Origin: Desulfothermus sp964427155 | Lineage (GTDB): Bacteria; Desulfobacterota; Desulfovibrionia; Desulfovibrionales; Desulfothermaceae | Direction: 5' to 3' | Assembly: GCA_964427155.1 (NCBI GenBank) | Contig: CAYRSC010000002.1 | Coordinates: 1 to 64,000, forward strand | DNA length: 64,000 bases | Shown: positions 7,632-17,103 of the stretch, piece after piece | How the letters are laid out: each line of letters opens with the position of its first letter | Numbering within the stretch: position 1 is the first letter of the stretch | Program-made: the position numbers and the translations under genes | Notes under the pieces: generated by a model | Told to the model about the DNA's origin: nothing | The model's input: the letters and a program-made list of their open reading frames with translations, nothing else | Databases searched by the model: none

Positions 7632-7658
7632 CCCCTTCCCTTTTATCTATAGAAGGGG
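7632..7658. repeat. Inverted repeat in the Nudix/nadK divergent region
   Basis: CCCCTTC at 7632-7638 and GAAGGGG at 7652-7658 form a perfect 7-base inverted repeat with a 13-base spacer just upstream of the minus-strand Nudix gene. It could be an operator or a leader hairpin, although part of it doubles as that gene's purine-rich ribosome site. Confidence 0.35.
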
Positions 7659-7760
7659 TAATTATCAGATTAGAGTAGGCAAGGCAAACCTTCTCCTTCA
7701 CCATGGATGCAAAATTATGCCCTTGAACATCTCCAGGTTTTGGACTAAATAGGGGAGGTT

Positions 7761-8600
7761 ATGTCCAATACCCATATATCCAGCGTCCTCCTTATTACAA
7801 AGGGAGAGAGTGGAGAGGCACCTAGATTGGGCAAGGAGATAGGGGAGTGGTTTGAGAGTAAGGGGATAGGATATAAGCTATTTTCTAACTCTCACCTTCC
7901 TGATCTGGAGGAGCTTGACCTATTCCCCAATTTGATCCTGGTATTGGGTGGGGATGGGACCCTCTTGTTTGTGATAAGGAAATACTTTGGCTACAATATT
8001 CCCTTTCTGGGGATTAACTTTGGAAGGGTGGGTTTTCTTACAGATATTGAGCCAGAACAGTGGCGAAAATGCCTTGCCGAGGTACTTGAGGGCAATGCAT
8101 CTGTTTGTGAAAGATTACTTCTTGAGTATTCAGTGAAAAGGGGTGGAAAAAAGATAAGAGGGGGATGTGCGGTAAATGACCTAGTGGTAAGTCGGAGCCA
8201 TCTGGCCAGATTGATTACTTTGTGTGTGGAGATAGGGGGAGAAGGGCATTCCTGTCTGAGGGCGGATGGGATCATAGTTTCCACCCCCAATGGTTCCACA
8301 GGGTATTGTACTGCTGCAGGGGGGGCCACAGTATTTCCTTCCCTGGATGTGATAGAGCTATGTCCAGTTTCTCCCTTTATGAGCAGGACTGTGCCCCTGA
8401 TCCTCCCATCAGATATCCTGATTCGTATATGGGTGGAGGAGCCATCAGGTGAGGCGTGGTTTACCATAGATGGACAGGAGGGCTTTCCCCTCTCCATTGG
8501 GGATGTGGTAGAGATAAATAGGTCACCTAATCCCCTGAGATTTTTCATTCCTCCAGGTTCTTCCTATATAAAAAAACTAAAGCTCAAGGGATACATATAA
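7761..8600 (+). CDS. nadK: NAD kinase
   Basis: Phosphorylates NAD to NADP in the cytoplasm. The 279-residue protein has the family's GGDGTLL motif at 63-69 (Asp66 is the expected catalytic residue), LGINFGRVGFL near 83-93, and the second diagnostic segment NGSTGYCTAAGG near 178-189, plus DGQEG near the C-terminus. GGGGAGG precedes the ATG by 2 bases. It is followed 10 bases later by mltA and appears to head the long plus-strand run of nadK, mltA, gatB and mtnA. Confidence 0.96.
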   Translation: MSNTHISSVLLITKGESGEAPRLGKEIGEWFESKGIGYKLFSNSHLPDLEELDLFPNLILVLGGDGTLLFVIRKYFGYNIPFLGINFGRVGFLTDIEPEQWRKCLAEVLEGNASVCERLLLEYSVKRGGKKIRGGCAVNDLVVSRSHLARLITLCVEIGGEGHSCLRADGIIVSTPNGSTGYCTAAGGATVFPSLDVIELCPVSPFMSRTVPLILPSDILIRIWVEEPSGEAWFTIDGQEGFPLSIGDVVEINRSPNPLRFFIPPGSSYIKKLKLKGYI

Positions 8601-8610
8601 CCACAGGGCC

Positions 8611-9780
8611 ATGGTCAGAATAAAGTTCCTTATATTTCTGACAGTGGTGTGTTTTATCTTTTTCCAGGGATGTGTACCTCATCCTCCTAAAAGGCAAGGT
8701 TTTTTCCTGCTCACCTCTTCACAGGCCTCAAAGGTCCTCTCCCGGCTTGATATAGGGCTTCAAGGCATTGAGGACTGGGGTCAGTTAAATGCCACCCTTT
8801 CCTCCACCTTGAGATACCTTAACAGATACCCTAAGAGGGGATTTTGGGTGGAGAATCTCTATATATCCACTTCCCGTCTTAAAAAGACTGTAGAGGAGAT
8901 GTTGAAGATCCTGCCCCAATTGGATGGGGACCCATCTTTGCTGGTGAAGAGGTTTAACTGGTATGAGCTTGTCCCGGAGACATTGTTTACTGGTTATTTT
9001 GAAATGGATATCCAGGCATCTCTCTCCAGAGATAGGGTGTATAAATATCCCATCTATGGCCTTCCTTCTGACCTTAAAAGGGCATATCTGGGGGCCTTTC
9101 ATCCCAGGTGGAAGGGGCAATATCTCATATACAGGATAGAGGGGGACCACATAAGACCCTATTATTCCAGGCGAGAGATAGATGGAGAAGGTGCAATCCT
9201 GCATAAGGCCCCTATTATTGCCTGGGCAAAGGATCCCGTGGATGTATTTTTTTTGCAGATTCAGGGCTCAGGGAGATTGATTTTACCCGATGGAACCTAT
9301 AAGTATATAGGTTATGCAGGAAAAAATGGGAGACAATACATATCCATTGGTAGATATTTACTAAAAAAGGGATATATTTCCAGGGGAAATGCCACCCTGG
9401 ATGGGATAATGGCGTTTCTAAAGAAACACCCTAAACTGGTGCCCCAGGTACTTTATCGTAATCCCAGTTATGTGTTTTTCCGGCTTTTAAAGGACGGTCC
9501 CTATGGGGCCATGGGGGTAAAACTCACTCCCCTACTCAGTCTTGCCACAGACCCCAGGGTCCTTCCTCTGGGCTCTCTCCTGGTCTTTAATGTGGAGGTA
9601 CCAGTGAGGGGAGGAAGGGGTTATCCCCTTACTGGTTTTGGAATATCCCAGGATGTGGGGGGAGCGATAACAGGAAACCATGTGGATCTATTTTTTGGCC
9701 AGGGAGAGGATGCCAGGTTTATGGCGGGCCATATGTCTAATTATGGAAAGATATATCTTATCCTGGCCAAGGAAAAATAG
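8611..9780 (+). CDS. mltA: Membrane-bound lytic murein transglycosylase A
   Basis: Cleaves the glycan strand of peptidoglycan, forming 1,6-anhydromuropeptides, at the periplasmic face of the outer membrane. The 389-residue protein starts with a lipoprotein signal (hydrophobic residues 5-18, lipobox FFQGC with Cys21). The central MltA domain shows IQGSGRLILPDG, and the C-terminal 3D domain shows GISQDVGGAITGNHVDLFFG with the conserved aspartates near 348 and 359, one of which is catalytic in E. coli MltA. The ribosome site is weak (CAGGG). It is evidence for an outer-membrane-bearing cell. Confidence 0.94.
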   Translation: MVRIKFLIFLTVVCFIFFQGCVPHPPKRQGFFLLTSSQASKVLSRLDIGLQGIEDWGQLNATLSSTLRYLNRYPKRGFWVENLYISTSRLKKTVEEMLKILPQLDGDPSLLVKRFNWYELVPETLFTGYFEMDIQASLSRDRVYKYPIYGLPSDLKRAYLGAFHPRWKGQYLIYRIEGDHIRPYYSRREIDGEGAILHKAPIIAWAKDPVDVFFLQIQGSGRLILPDGTYKYIGYAGKNGRQYISIGRYLLKKGYISRGNATLDGIMAFLKKHPKLVPQVLYRNPSYVFFRLLKDGPYGAMGVKLTPLLSLATDPRVLPLGSLLVFNVEVPVRGGRGYPLTGFGISQDVGGAITGNHVDLFFGQGEDARFMAGHMSNYGKIYLILAKEK

Positions 9781-9791
9781 GAGGAGAGATC

Positions 9792-11228
9792 ATGAGCCAA
9801 TATGAGGCAGTAATAGGATTGGAGGTACATGCCCAGCTAAAGACCAGATCAAAGCTCTTTTGTTCGTGTGCCACCACCTTTGGGATGCCTGCAAATACCA
9901 ATACCTGTCCTGTATGTGCGGCTATGCCTGGTGCCCTTCCTGTGGTAAACAAAAAGGCAGTGGAATATGCGGTAAAGATGGCCCTGGCAGTAAATTGTGA
10001 AATAAACACCACTTCTCTGTTTGCCAGGAAGAACTATTTTTATCCTGATCTTCCAAAGGGCTATCAGATATCTCAATATGAACAACCCCTGGCAGAACAT
10101 GGATTTTTAGAGATAGAGGTGGAGGGAGAGAAAAAGCGGGTTAATATAATCCGCATACACATGGAGGATGATGCAGGTAAGTCCATTCATGTACCTGGAG
10201 AGAATAAGACACTTATAGATCTCAACAGGACAGGGGTACCTTTGATTGAGATAGTTAGTGGTCCGGATATGAATTCCCCTGATGAGGCAGTGGAATATCT
10301 CAAATTATTGCGTTCCATCCTGGTGTATTTGGATATATGCGACGGGAATATGCAGGAGGGTAGCTTTCGCTGTGATGCAAACGTCTCTGTGAGACCCAGA
10401 GGGGAGAAGAGACTGGGCACTCGTACTGAGCTTAAGAATATGAATTCCTTTAGACACGTGTGGAAGGCCCTGGATTATGAAATAAAGAGACAAATAGAGG
10501 TTATAGAGGATGGAGAGGAGGTGATTCAGGAGACCAGATTATACGATGAGTCAAAGGGTATTACCCGTTCCATGCGGGGAAAAGAGGAGGCGCATGATTA
10601 TAGATACTTCCCTGACCCTGACCTGGTGCCAGTGGTGGTGGAGAGGGAAAGTATAGAAAGGTGGAAGAGGGAACTCCCTGAGCTTCCCCAGGACAGATGC
10701 AGACGTTTTCAGGGGGAATATGGGCTTTCTCATGGAGAGGCCCAGCTTCTTATAGGGGATAAAGCACTTGCAGATTATTTTGAAAAGGTGGTAAGGTTAT
10801 ATAATAGCCCTAGAAAGGTGTATAACTGGTTTCAGACAGATGTCCTCAGGGAAATCCATGAGAATCATCTTGATATTTCCCAGGTAAGATTTACCCCTGA
10901 GCAATTTGCATCTCTGTTAAGGCTCATTGAGGAGAACAGGATAAGTCTGAAGATAGGGAAGGATATATTCCCCCACCTCTTTTTGAATGGTATAGATCCG
11001 CTTTCTTATATAGAGGAAAAGGGCCTATCCCAGATATCAGATGAAGATAGTCTTTTTAAGGTGGTGGAGGAGGTCCTTGAAGAGTTTCCAGAAGAGGTAG
11101 CCGCATATAAGGCGGGGAAGAAAAAACTTTTAAGTTTTTTTATGGGACAGGTGATGAGGAGGACCAGGGGTCAGGCCAATCCCAAATTGGTAAATGAGAT
11201 CTTTAGAAAACGATTGGAGGAAAAATAG
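9792..11228 (+). CDS. gatB: Aspartyl/glutamyl-tRNA(Asn/Gln) amidotransferase subunit B
   Basis: GatB activates the mischarged Glu-tRNA(Gln) or Asp-tRNA(Asn) for transamidation within the GatCAB complex. The 478-residue length is normal. The start MSQYEAVIGLEVHAQL is diagnostic, followed by the zinc-site cysteines CSC ... CPVC at about 23-41, and DLPKGYQISQYEQP near 90. The C-terminal YqeY-like tail ends GQANPKLVNEI. AGGAGGAGAG lies 5 bases before the ATG. gatA and gatC are not in the window. Confidence 0.97.
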   Translation: MSQYEAVIGLEVHAQLKTRSKLFCSCATTFGMPANTNTCPVCAAMPGALPVVNKKAVEYAVKMALAVNCEINTTSLFARKNYFYPDLPKGYQISQYEQPLAEHGFLEIEVEGEKKRVNIIRIHMEDDAGKSIHVPGENKTLIDLNRTGVPLIEIVSGPDMNSPDEAVEYLKLLRSILVYLDICDGNMQEGSFRCDANVSVRPRGEKRLGTRTELKNMNSFRHVWKALDYEIKRQIEVIEDGEEVIQETRLYDESKGITRSMRGKEEAHDYRYFPDPDLVPVVVERESIERWKRELPELPQDRCRRFQGEYGLSHGEAQLLIGDKALADYFEKVVRLYNSPRKVYNWFQTDVLREIHENHLDISQVRFTPEQFASLLRLIEENRISLKIGKDIFPHLFLNGIDPLSYIEEKGLSQISDEDSLFKVVEEVLEEFPEEVAAYKAGKKKLLSFFMGQVMRRTRGQANPKLVNEIFRKRLEEK

Positions 11229-11241
11229 CAGGGGTTTTTAT

Positions 11242-12282
11242 ATGTGGAGACATATTAAATTTTCAGAAGAGGAAAATGCCCTTTTTTTACTTGATCAGAG
11301 GGCCCTTCCCCAGCGGGAGAGATGGTTTACCTGTAGGTGTTTGCGGGATGTGGTGCATGCCATTAAAAAGATGGTGATAAGGGGGGCCCCTGCCATTGGA
11401 GTAGTAGCCGCCTATGGGTGTTACCTGGCCACCCTCAGCATCCAGGGAGAGGAAGGGTGGCAGGATGTGTTGAGGGATAAGCTTTCATTGCTGGAGGATG
11501 CCCGTCCCACTGCAGTAAATCTTAGATATGTGGTAGAGCGTATGAGGTCCATCCTGGACAATGATGGAGATATCACGGTGGATGAGCTCCGATGGATGTG
11601 GCTGAAGATGGCAAAGGACATTCATCAGGAGGATATACTTATAAATAAGGCTATTGGCAGAGAGGGCCTTGCCCTTATAAGGGATAAGAGGCGCATAATG
11701 ACCCATTGTAATGCAGGGGCCCTGGCCACAGGGGGATATGGGACTGCCCTTGGGGTGGTGCGCGCCGCAAAATCTCAGGGTATGGATATAGAGGTAATTG
11801 CCTGTGAAACAAGACCTTTTTTGCAAGGGGCACGACTTACTGCCTATGAGCTTCAAAATGATGGGATAAGGACGCATGTGATATGTGATAATAGTGCAGG
11901 GTTTTTGATGGCAAAGAAGATGGTTGATGCCGTAATTGTAGGTGCAGATAGGATAGTTAGGAATGGGGATACTGCAAATAAGATAGGCACATATTCCCTG
12001 GCTGTACTGGCGAGACATCACGAGATCCCCTTTTACGTGGCTGCCCCCCTATCCACTTTTGATATGAGGCTTGCCCACGGGGAAGAGATCCCCATTGAGG
12101 AGCGCGGGGAAAAAGAGGTCACCCATATAGGGGAGATGAGGATTGTGCCAGAAGGGGTGGGTGTGTATAATTATGCCTTTGATGTGACCCCAGGAATGCT
12201 TATTGATGCCATTATATGTGAAAAAGGGATAATATATCCCCCTTTTGAGGAGAACATTCCGAAGGTGATGGGAGAGGAGTAG
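11242..12282 (+). CDS. mtnA: S-methyl-5-thioribose-1-phosphate isomerase
   Basis: Converts methylthioribose-1-phosphate to methylthioribulose-1-phosphate in methionine salvage. From ATG 11242 (AGCAGGGG 7 bases upstream) it is 346 residues, standard for the family. It has IRGAPAIGV near 47-54, THCNAGALATGGYGTALG with Cys156, and VIVGADRIVRNGD with Asp236; these two match the catalytic pair known in B. subtilis MtnA. A longer reading that starts 48 bases earlier inside gatB adds residues without family similarity. The salvage link fits the polyamine genes downstream in this window, whose spermidine synthase makes methylthioadenosine; that connection is inference. Confidence 0.95.
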   Translation: MWRHIKFSEEENALFLLDQRALPQRERWFTCRCLRDVVHAIKKMVIRGAPAIGVVAAYGCYLATLSIQGEEGWQDVLRDKLSLLEDARPTAVNLRYVVERMRSILDNDGDITVDELRWMWLKMAKDIHQEDILINKAIGREGLALIRDKRRIMTHCNAGALATGGYGTALGVVRAAKSQGMDIEVIACETRPFLQGARLTAYELQNDGIRTHVICDNSAGFLMAKKMVDAVIVGADRIVRNGDTANKIGTYSLAVLARHHEIPFYVAAPLSTFDMRLAHGEEIPIEERGEKEVTHIGEMRIVPEGVGVYNYAFDVTPGMLIDAIICEKGIIYPPFEENIPKVMGEE

Positions 12283-12285
12283 ATT

Positions 12286-13611
12286 ATGTTACCCACAGTG
12301 GTCATTGTGGGCAGAACCAATGTGGGTAAGTCCACCCTTTTTAACCGACTATTGCGCTCAAATCGTGCCATAACCCACAACAGGGATGGGGTTACCCGGG
12401 ACAGGATATATGGGGAAGTGAGATATACTTCTCCCCCCTTTGCCCTCTTTGACACAGGGGGACTTGTTTTTGAGGGAGAGGACGAGATAGAGGTGGGGAT
12501 CTTTAGACAAGTGGAGGAGGCACTTTCCCAGGCAGACCTGGTGCTTTTTGTGGTGGATGGAAAGGCAGGTGTCACACCCCTGGATGAAGAGGTTGCAGAG
12601 TTTGTAAGGAGGAGCAATAAAGAGGTGTTGCTGGTGGTGAATAAGGTGGATGGGAGGGAGCAGGTAGATAGCCTGGTCCCGGAATTCCATTCTCTCGGAT
12701 TTGAGGAGCCCATTGGAATCTCTGCGGCACATGGCTATAATATCCCCCACCTCCTTAAACAGATCTGTAAAAGGCTCCCCCAGATAGGTGAGGTCCCAGA
12801 ACTTCAGGGACTTAGGATAGCCCTGCTTGGCCGTCCCAATGTGGGGAAGTCGTCCATGATCAATGCCTTTCTTGGGGAAAAGATGCTTATAGAGAGCCCA
12901 GTGGCAGGTACCACCAGGGACAGTATAGATGTGGTGCTTGAACGCAATGGCAAGACATATATCTTTGTGGATACTGCAGGGGTGAGGCGAAAGAGCAAGA
13001 TAAGGGATTCCCTGGAGAGGTTTAGCGTGTTAAGGGCCCTTGCCTCCAGTAAGCGGGCCCACATCAGCATCTTGGTGGTGGATGCCATTACGGGCATTAC
13101 CCATCAGGACAAGACACTTCTCCAGTATCTTCAAAAGGAGAAGGTTCCCCTTATCCTGGCGGTGAATAAAGTGGATCTGGTACCCCCTCAGAAGCGGGAG
13201 ACCTTGCGAGCCTTTTTGGCCTCTAAGCTAAGGTTTTGCTCCCATGTGCCTATTGTCTTTACCTCTACAGTAGACAAAAGTGGTCTTGGAGGTATTCTTC
13301 CCCTTGCAGAAAGGCTCTGGAATGAAGTAAATAAGAGGATTCCCACAGGAGAATTAAACAGGGGCTTGGAGATTGCCCTTTCAAGACATCAGCCTCCAGT
13401 GGTGAGGAATAGGAGGGCAAAGTTTTATTATCTCACTCAGGTGGATACTACGCCCCCCACCTTTGTATTTTTTATGAATGATAAAAAATTATTAAGACCG
13501 GATTATGAAAGGTATTTAGAAAATCAGATAAGAAAGATCTTTGGCTTTAAGATGAGCCCGTTAAATCTTATCTTCAGAACATCCAGAGATAGTAAGGGGT
13601 TTAAGAGATAG
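12286..13611 (+). CDS. der: GTPase Der (EngA), ribosome assembly
   Basis: Double-GTPase needed for 50S subunit maturation. Two complete G domains are visible: GRTNVGKST at 9-17 with DTGG at 56-59 and NKVD at 119-122; then GRPNVGKSS at 182-190 with DTAG and a second NKVD, followed by a KH-like domain with a basic tail. At 441 residues it is full length. The start codon lies 3 bases after the mtnA stop, with GGAGAGGAG inside the mtnA end as ribosome site. Confidence 0.97.
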   Translation: MLPTVVIVGRTNVGKSTLFNRLLRSNRAITHNRDGVTRDRIYGEVRYTSPPFALFDTGGLVFEGEDEIEVGIFRQVEEALSQADLVLFVVDGKAGVTPLDEEVAEFVRRSNKEVLLVVNKVDGREQVDSLVPEFHSLGFEEPIGISAAHGYNIPHLLKQICKRLPQIGEVPELQGLRIALLGRPNVGKSSMINAFLGEKMLIESPVAGTTRDSIDVVLERNGKTYIFVDTAGVRRKSKIRDSLERFSVLRALASSKRAHISILVVDAITGITHQDKTLLQYLQKEKVPLILAVNKVDLVPPQKRETLRAFLASKLRFCSHVPIVFTSTVDKSGLGGILPLAERLWNEVNKRIPTGELNRGLEIALSRHQPPVVRNRRAKFYYLTQVDTTPPTFVFFMNDKKLLRPDYERYLENQIRKIFGFKMSPLNLIFRTSRDSKGFKR

Positions 13612-13641
13612 GATATTCACAAACAAAAGGAGAGAGATTTT

Positions 13642-14565
13642 ATGGTGGAGAAGGTAAATTTTATCTGGTTTGATGGCGAGTTTGTACCATGGGATGAGGC
13701 CAGGGTCCATGTGCTCACCCACACACTTCATTATGGAGCAGGGGTATTTGAGGGTATAAGGAGCTATTTGTGTACCGATGGCACCTCTGCGGTATTTCGC
13801 CTTGAGGACCATGTAAACAGACTTTTTGACTCTGCAAAGATACTAAACATGAAAATCCCCTATACTCCTTCCCAGGTATGTGAGGCCATTATTGAAACCC
13901 TTAAGAAAAATAAACTAAGAGAGGGATATATTCGTCCACTTGCCTTTATTGGTACCGGGGTCATGGGGGTGCATCCCTCCACTAATCCCATTCATCTAAT
14001 AATTGCTGTGTGGCCCTGGGGGGCATATCTGGGAGAAGAGGCCCTGGAAAAGGGGATAAGGGTGAAGACCTCTTCCTTTACGCGACATCATGTAAATATC
14101 ATGATGACCAAGGCAAAGATATGTGGAAATTATGTAAATTCTGTCCTTGCCAAGATGGAGGCCGTGGGGGATGGTTATGATGAGGCCCTTATGCTGGATG
14201 CAGAGGGGTATGTGGCAGAGGCCAGTGGAGAAAACCTCTTTATTGTAAAGAACAGCAAGATAAAGACCTCTCCTCTGGGTCCTGTTCTTCCTGGTCTTAC
14301 CAGAGACTGTATTATAACCCTTGCCAGGGATATGGGTTATGAGATTGTAGAGCAGAGGTTTACCAGGGATGAGGTATATATAGCTGATGAGGCCTTTTTC
14401 ACAGGCACTGCAGCAGAGCTTACTCCCATCAGAGAAGTGGATGGACGCACTATTGGAGGTGGCCATGCGGGACCAATAACCAAACTATTTCAGCAAGAAT
14501 TTTTTAAGATAGTGAAAGGGGAAAACCTGAAGTATGCAGAATGGCTCACTCATTATGAGGTCTAA
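13642..14565 (+). CDS. ilvE: Branched-chain amino acid aminotransferase
   Basis: Fold-type IV PLP enzyme for the last step of leucine, isoleucine and valine synthesis. At 307 residues it is standard. Motifs: THTLHYGAGVFEGIR at 26-40; the PLP lysine is expected at Lys159 in MTKAKICGNY; the C-terminal catalytic region has GYVAEASGENLF at 189-200 and FFTGTAAELTPI. AAGGAGAGAG precedes the ATG by about 6 bases. D-amino-acid or aminodeoxychorismate lyases share the fold, but the YGAGVFEGIR segment and length favour IlvE. Confidence 0.94.
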   Translation: MVEKVNFIWFDGEFVPWDEARVHVLTHTLHYGAGVFEGIRSYLCTDGTSAVFRLEDHVNRLFDSAKILNMKIPYTPSQVCEAIIETLKKNKLREGYIRPLAFIGTGVMGVHPSTNPIHLIIAVWPWGAYLGEEALEKGIRVKTSSFTRHHVNIMMTKAKICGNYVNSVLAKMEAVGDGYDEALMLDAEGYVAEASGENLFIVKNSKIKTSPLGPVLPGLTRDCIITLARDMGYEIVEQRFTRDEVYIADEAFFTGTAAELTPIREVDGRTIGGGHAGPITKLFQQEFFKIVKGENLKYAEWLTHYEV

Positions 14566-14584
14566 CTAAGATAAGCGAGGGGAT

Positions 14585-16114
14585 ATGGAAGGCACTCACC
14601 TGGCGTCCTCTTATAGGCCCCAGAGGTTTTCCCAGTTAATAGGACAGGAGCATATAAAAAGGTCTCTTTCCCTGTCTGCGGGCCAGGGATGTATTGCCCC
14701 TGCCTATCTATTCAGTGGGACCCGAGGGGTGGGTAAGACCTCTGTGGCCCGTATCTTTGCTAAGGCGATAAACTGTAGGTCTGCCCCCTGTGAGGAACCA
14801 TGTAACAGGTGTGATATTTGTGAGGAGATAACCAGGGGGGTCTCTCTGGACGTCCTGGAGATAGATGGGGCCTCTCACACGGGAGTGGACCATGTGAGAA
14901 AACTAATAGAGGATATAAGCCTCTCGCCAGTGAAGTGCCGTTATAGGGTGGTGATAATAGATGAGGTGCACATGTTATCCCGCTCGGCATTTAATGCACT
15001 TTTAAAGACCCTGGAAGAGCCCCCTGCCCATGTGGTCTTTATCCTTGCCACCACTGAGCCCCATAAGATACCAGACACAATTATAAGCAGGTGTCAACAC
15101 TTTGTGTTTAGGCGTCTTGGCATCGCAGAGGTGAGTTCTTTGCTGGCAGAGATCCTTCAGAGGGAGGGAGTATCTTTTGAGAAAGATGCCCTGGAGCTCA
15201 TTGCAAGGAGGGGAGGGGGAAGTGTGAGGGATTCTCTTTCCATGCTTTCTCAGGTACTTGCCCTGGGGAGGGAGGGAATAGACTCCAAGCTGGTGAGGGA
15301 AATGCTGGGTCTTGCCCCTTCAGAGGCCAAATTTGAATTGGTCCAGGCCATTGCCTCAAGGGACGTGAATAGGGTTATAGAAGAGATAGAGGCCCTGTTG
15401 GCTGGAGGAATAGACATCCTCTATTTCCTTCAGGAGATGAGTATGGTATGGAGAGATATGTTTCTGGTAAAGATGGGGGGCAAGGTGGAGGACGAGCGTA
15501 TCTCTCTTCTGGCAGAAAAGTTTCCCATTTCTCATATCCATGGGGCATGGCAGATGCTTGTTCATGCCCAATCCAGGCTGGAGAGACAGCAGGACCCCGC
15601 GCTTTTTTTAGAGCTTTTATTTATGAATATTACCTTTTTCCCCTATCTTACTCAGGTGGGAGAGGTTTCTTCCCCTCCAGTGGGAGACAAAAAACGCCCA
15701 TCTTTAAGGCAAAAAGGCGTGGAAAGGGGATTTGGTTTAAAGAGAAAAGAGAGAGGGTGGAGAGAGTTTATAGATTTTTTAAAGAAGGAAAATAAGCTCT
15801 CCTTATTTCCCCATATAGAAAAGAAGATGGTGAGGGGAAAAAGGGAGGGAGATAGGATTGTAATAGAATGTCCCCTTGTATGGGCAGAGAGGTTAAGGGG
15901 GAATGAGGCCAGGTTTGCCATCTTTAAAGAGGAGATTAAGAAGTTCTGGGGGGAAGAGGTGGAGGTGGTCTTCTCCACCCCCTCTTCCCATGAGGGACAG
16001 GTCTCACTTAGGGATAAGGCCCTTTCTCATCCAGCAGTAAAGAGGATAATGGATGAATTTGATGCAAAGGTGGTTGGCGTATATCCCAGAAATAGCCAGC
16101 ACAAAGGAGTATAG
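14585..16114 (+). CDS. dnaX: DNA polymerase III subunit gamma/tau
   Basis: Clamp-loader ATPase. N-terminal AAA+ domain: Walker A GTRGVGKT at 45-52, a zinc module with Cys73, Cys76 and Cys79, Walker B IIDEVH at 124-129, sensor LATTEPHKIP, and the arginine-finger region ISRCQHF. Domain III follows to about 370, then a shorter, basic C-terminal region. At 509 residues it is shorter than E. coli tau (643). No convincing frameshift signal for a gamma form was seen. It leads directly into ybaB (2 bases apart) and recR, the usual dnaX-ybaB-recR order. Confidence 0.96.
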   Translation: MEGTHLASSYRPQRFSQLIGQEHIKRSLSLSAGQGCIAPAYLFSGTRGVGKTSVARIFAKAINCRSAPCEEPCNRCDICEEITRGVSLDVLEIDGASHTGVDHVRKLIEDISLSPVKCRYRVVIIDEVHMLSRSAFNALLKTLEEPPAHVVFILATTEPHKIPDTIISRCQHFVFRRLGIAEVSSLLAEILQREGVSFEKDALELIARRGGGSVRDSLSMLSQVLALGREGIDSKLVREMLGLAPSEAKFELVQAIASRDVNRVIEEIEALLAGGIDILYFLQEMSMVWRDMFLVKMGGKVEDERISLLAEKFPISHIHGAWQMLVHAQSRLERQQDPALFLELLFMNITFFPYLTQVGEVSSPPVGDKKRPSLRQKGVERGFGLKRKERGWREFIDFLKKENKLSLFPHIEKKMVRGKREGDRIVIECPLVWAERLRGNEARFAIFKEEIKKFWGEEVEVVFSTPSSHEGQVSLRDKALSHPAVKRIMDEFDAKVVGVYPRNSQHKGV

Positions 16115-16116
16115 GG

Positions 16117-16431
16117 ATGAATATTCAGGAACTTATGCGACAGGCCCAGCAGCTTCAACAAAAGATAATGAAGGTGCAGGAGGAGATAGCCTCTAGGGAG
16201 GTAGAGGCAGGCGCAGGGGGTGGGATGGTAAAGGTAAGGGTCAATGGGGCCCAGGAGGTGGTGGCAGTGGAGATAGACCCTGCTGTGGTGGATGTGGATG
16301 ATATAGGGATGCTCCAGGACCTTATAGTTGCGGCCACTAACGAGGCCCTGAGAAGGGCAAAGGATATGAGAGAGGAAGAGCTTGCAAAGGTGACCGGTGG
16401 GTTAAAGTTTCCCGGTATGGGGATGATGTAG
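16117..16431 (+). CDS. ybaB: YbaB/EbfC family nucleoid-associated protein
   Basis: Small DNA-binding protein of 104 residues. MNIQELMRQAQQLQQKIMKVQEEIA begins the family helix, VEAGAGGGMVKVRVNG is the conserved middle strand, and the C-terminus GGLKFPGMGMM is the typical glycine/methionine tail. The gene sits between dnaX and recR as in very many bacteria. Confidence 0.95.
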   Translation: MNIQELMRQAQQLQQKIMKVQEEIASREVEAGAGGGMVKVRVNGAQEVVAVEIDPAVVDVDDIGMLQDLIVAATNEALRRAKDMREEELAKVTGGLKFPGMGMM

Positions 16432-16491
16432 TCCTTGAGAGGCAAGTCTTTATGGAGTAATTTTAGTTATCCTTAAATAAGGAGGAGCTAG

Positions 16492-17100
16492 TTGGAAAGT
16501 CTTCCCAAGCCCTTACAGAGAGTGGCGCGTAACCTTGCCCGTCTCCCTGGATTGGGACCAAAGTCTGCCCTGAGGATAGCCTTTTTTCTCTTAAATATGC
16601 CCCGGGAAGAGGTAGAGGAGCTTATCCTCTCCATAGGGGATCTGCGGCAATCCCTTTTTATATGTGAGAGGTGTGGCTCCTTGAGTGATTCCAATCCCTG
16701 TGGAATATGTAGTGATCCTCAGCGCGACTCAACCACCCTGTGTATAGTCCCAGATTGGGACTCTCTACTTACCATGGAGCAGATGGGGATTTATAAGGGA
16801 AGATATTTGGTGCTGGGTGGACTTTTGGCTCCACTGGAGGGAATGAATTCTCCCCAGCTAAACCTTGAGAAGCTAAAGGCGATCCTTTTAGAGGGAGAGG
16901 TTAAGGAACTCATCCTTGCCCTTGGTGCCACTCGGGAGTCAGAGATGACCGAGACCTTTATCAGGGAAATGGTCCGTGGGGAGTTTCCCCACATATCCCT
17001 TACCCGTCTAGCTCAGGGTATCCCTGTGGGGGTGGAACTCAAATATGTGGACAAGGAGACCCTGAAACAATCCCTTACCTATCGGCAGAGCCTGACATAG
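16492..17100 (+). CDS. recR: Recombination protein RecR
   Basis: Works with RecF/RecO to load RecA at gapped DNA. Start is TTG at 16492, chosen because GGAGGAG lies 4 bases upstream and the reading begins at the conserved family N-terminus (LPKPLQRVARNLARLPGLG). The 202-residue protein has the helix-hairpin-helix region at 10-30, a four-cysteine zinc site (CERCG ... CGIC near 57-72), and a Toprim domain with CIVPDWDSLL and GGLLAPLEGM. It is followed 3 bases later by recD2. Confidence 0.95.
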   Translation: MESLPKPLQRVARNLARLPGLGPKSALRIAFFLLNMPREEVEELILSIGDLRQSLFICERCGSLSDSNPCGICSDPQRDSTTLCIVPDWDSLLTMEQMGIYKGRYLVLGGLLAPLEGMNSPQLNLEKLKAILLEGEVKELILALGATRESEMTETFIREMVRGEFPHISLTRLAQGIPVGVELKYVDKETLKQSLTYRQSLT

Positions 17101-17103
17101 CCT

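Noticed and set aside
12171..12713. Minus-strand ORF of 180 codons over mtnA and der
   Set aside because: Both covered genes have complete catalytic motifs; the antisense product is low-complexity Ser/Thr-rich.
15689..15694. A6 run in dnaX as a programmed frameshift site for gamma
   Set aside because: In the reading frame the codons are GAC AAA AAA CGC, which does not give a standard slippery heptamer, and no clear stimulatory hairpin was seen just after it.
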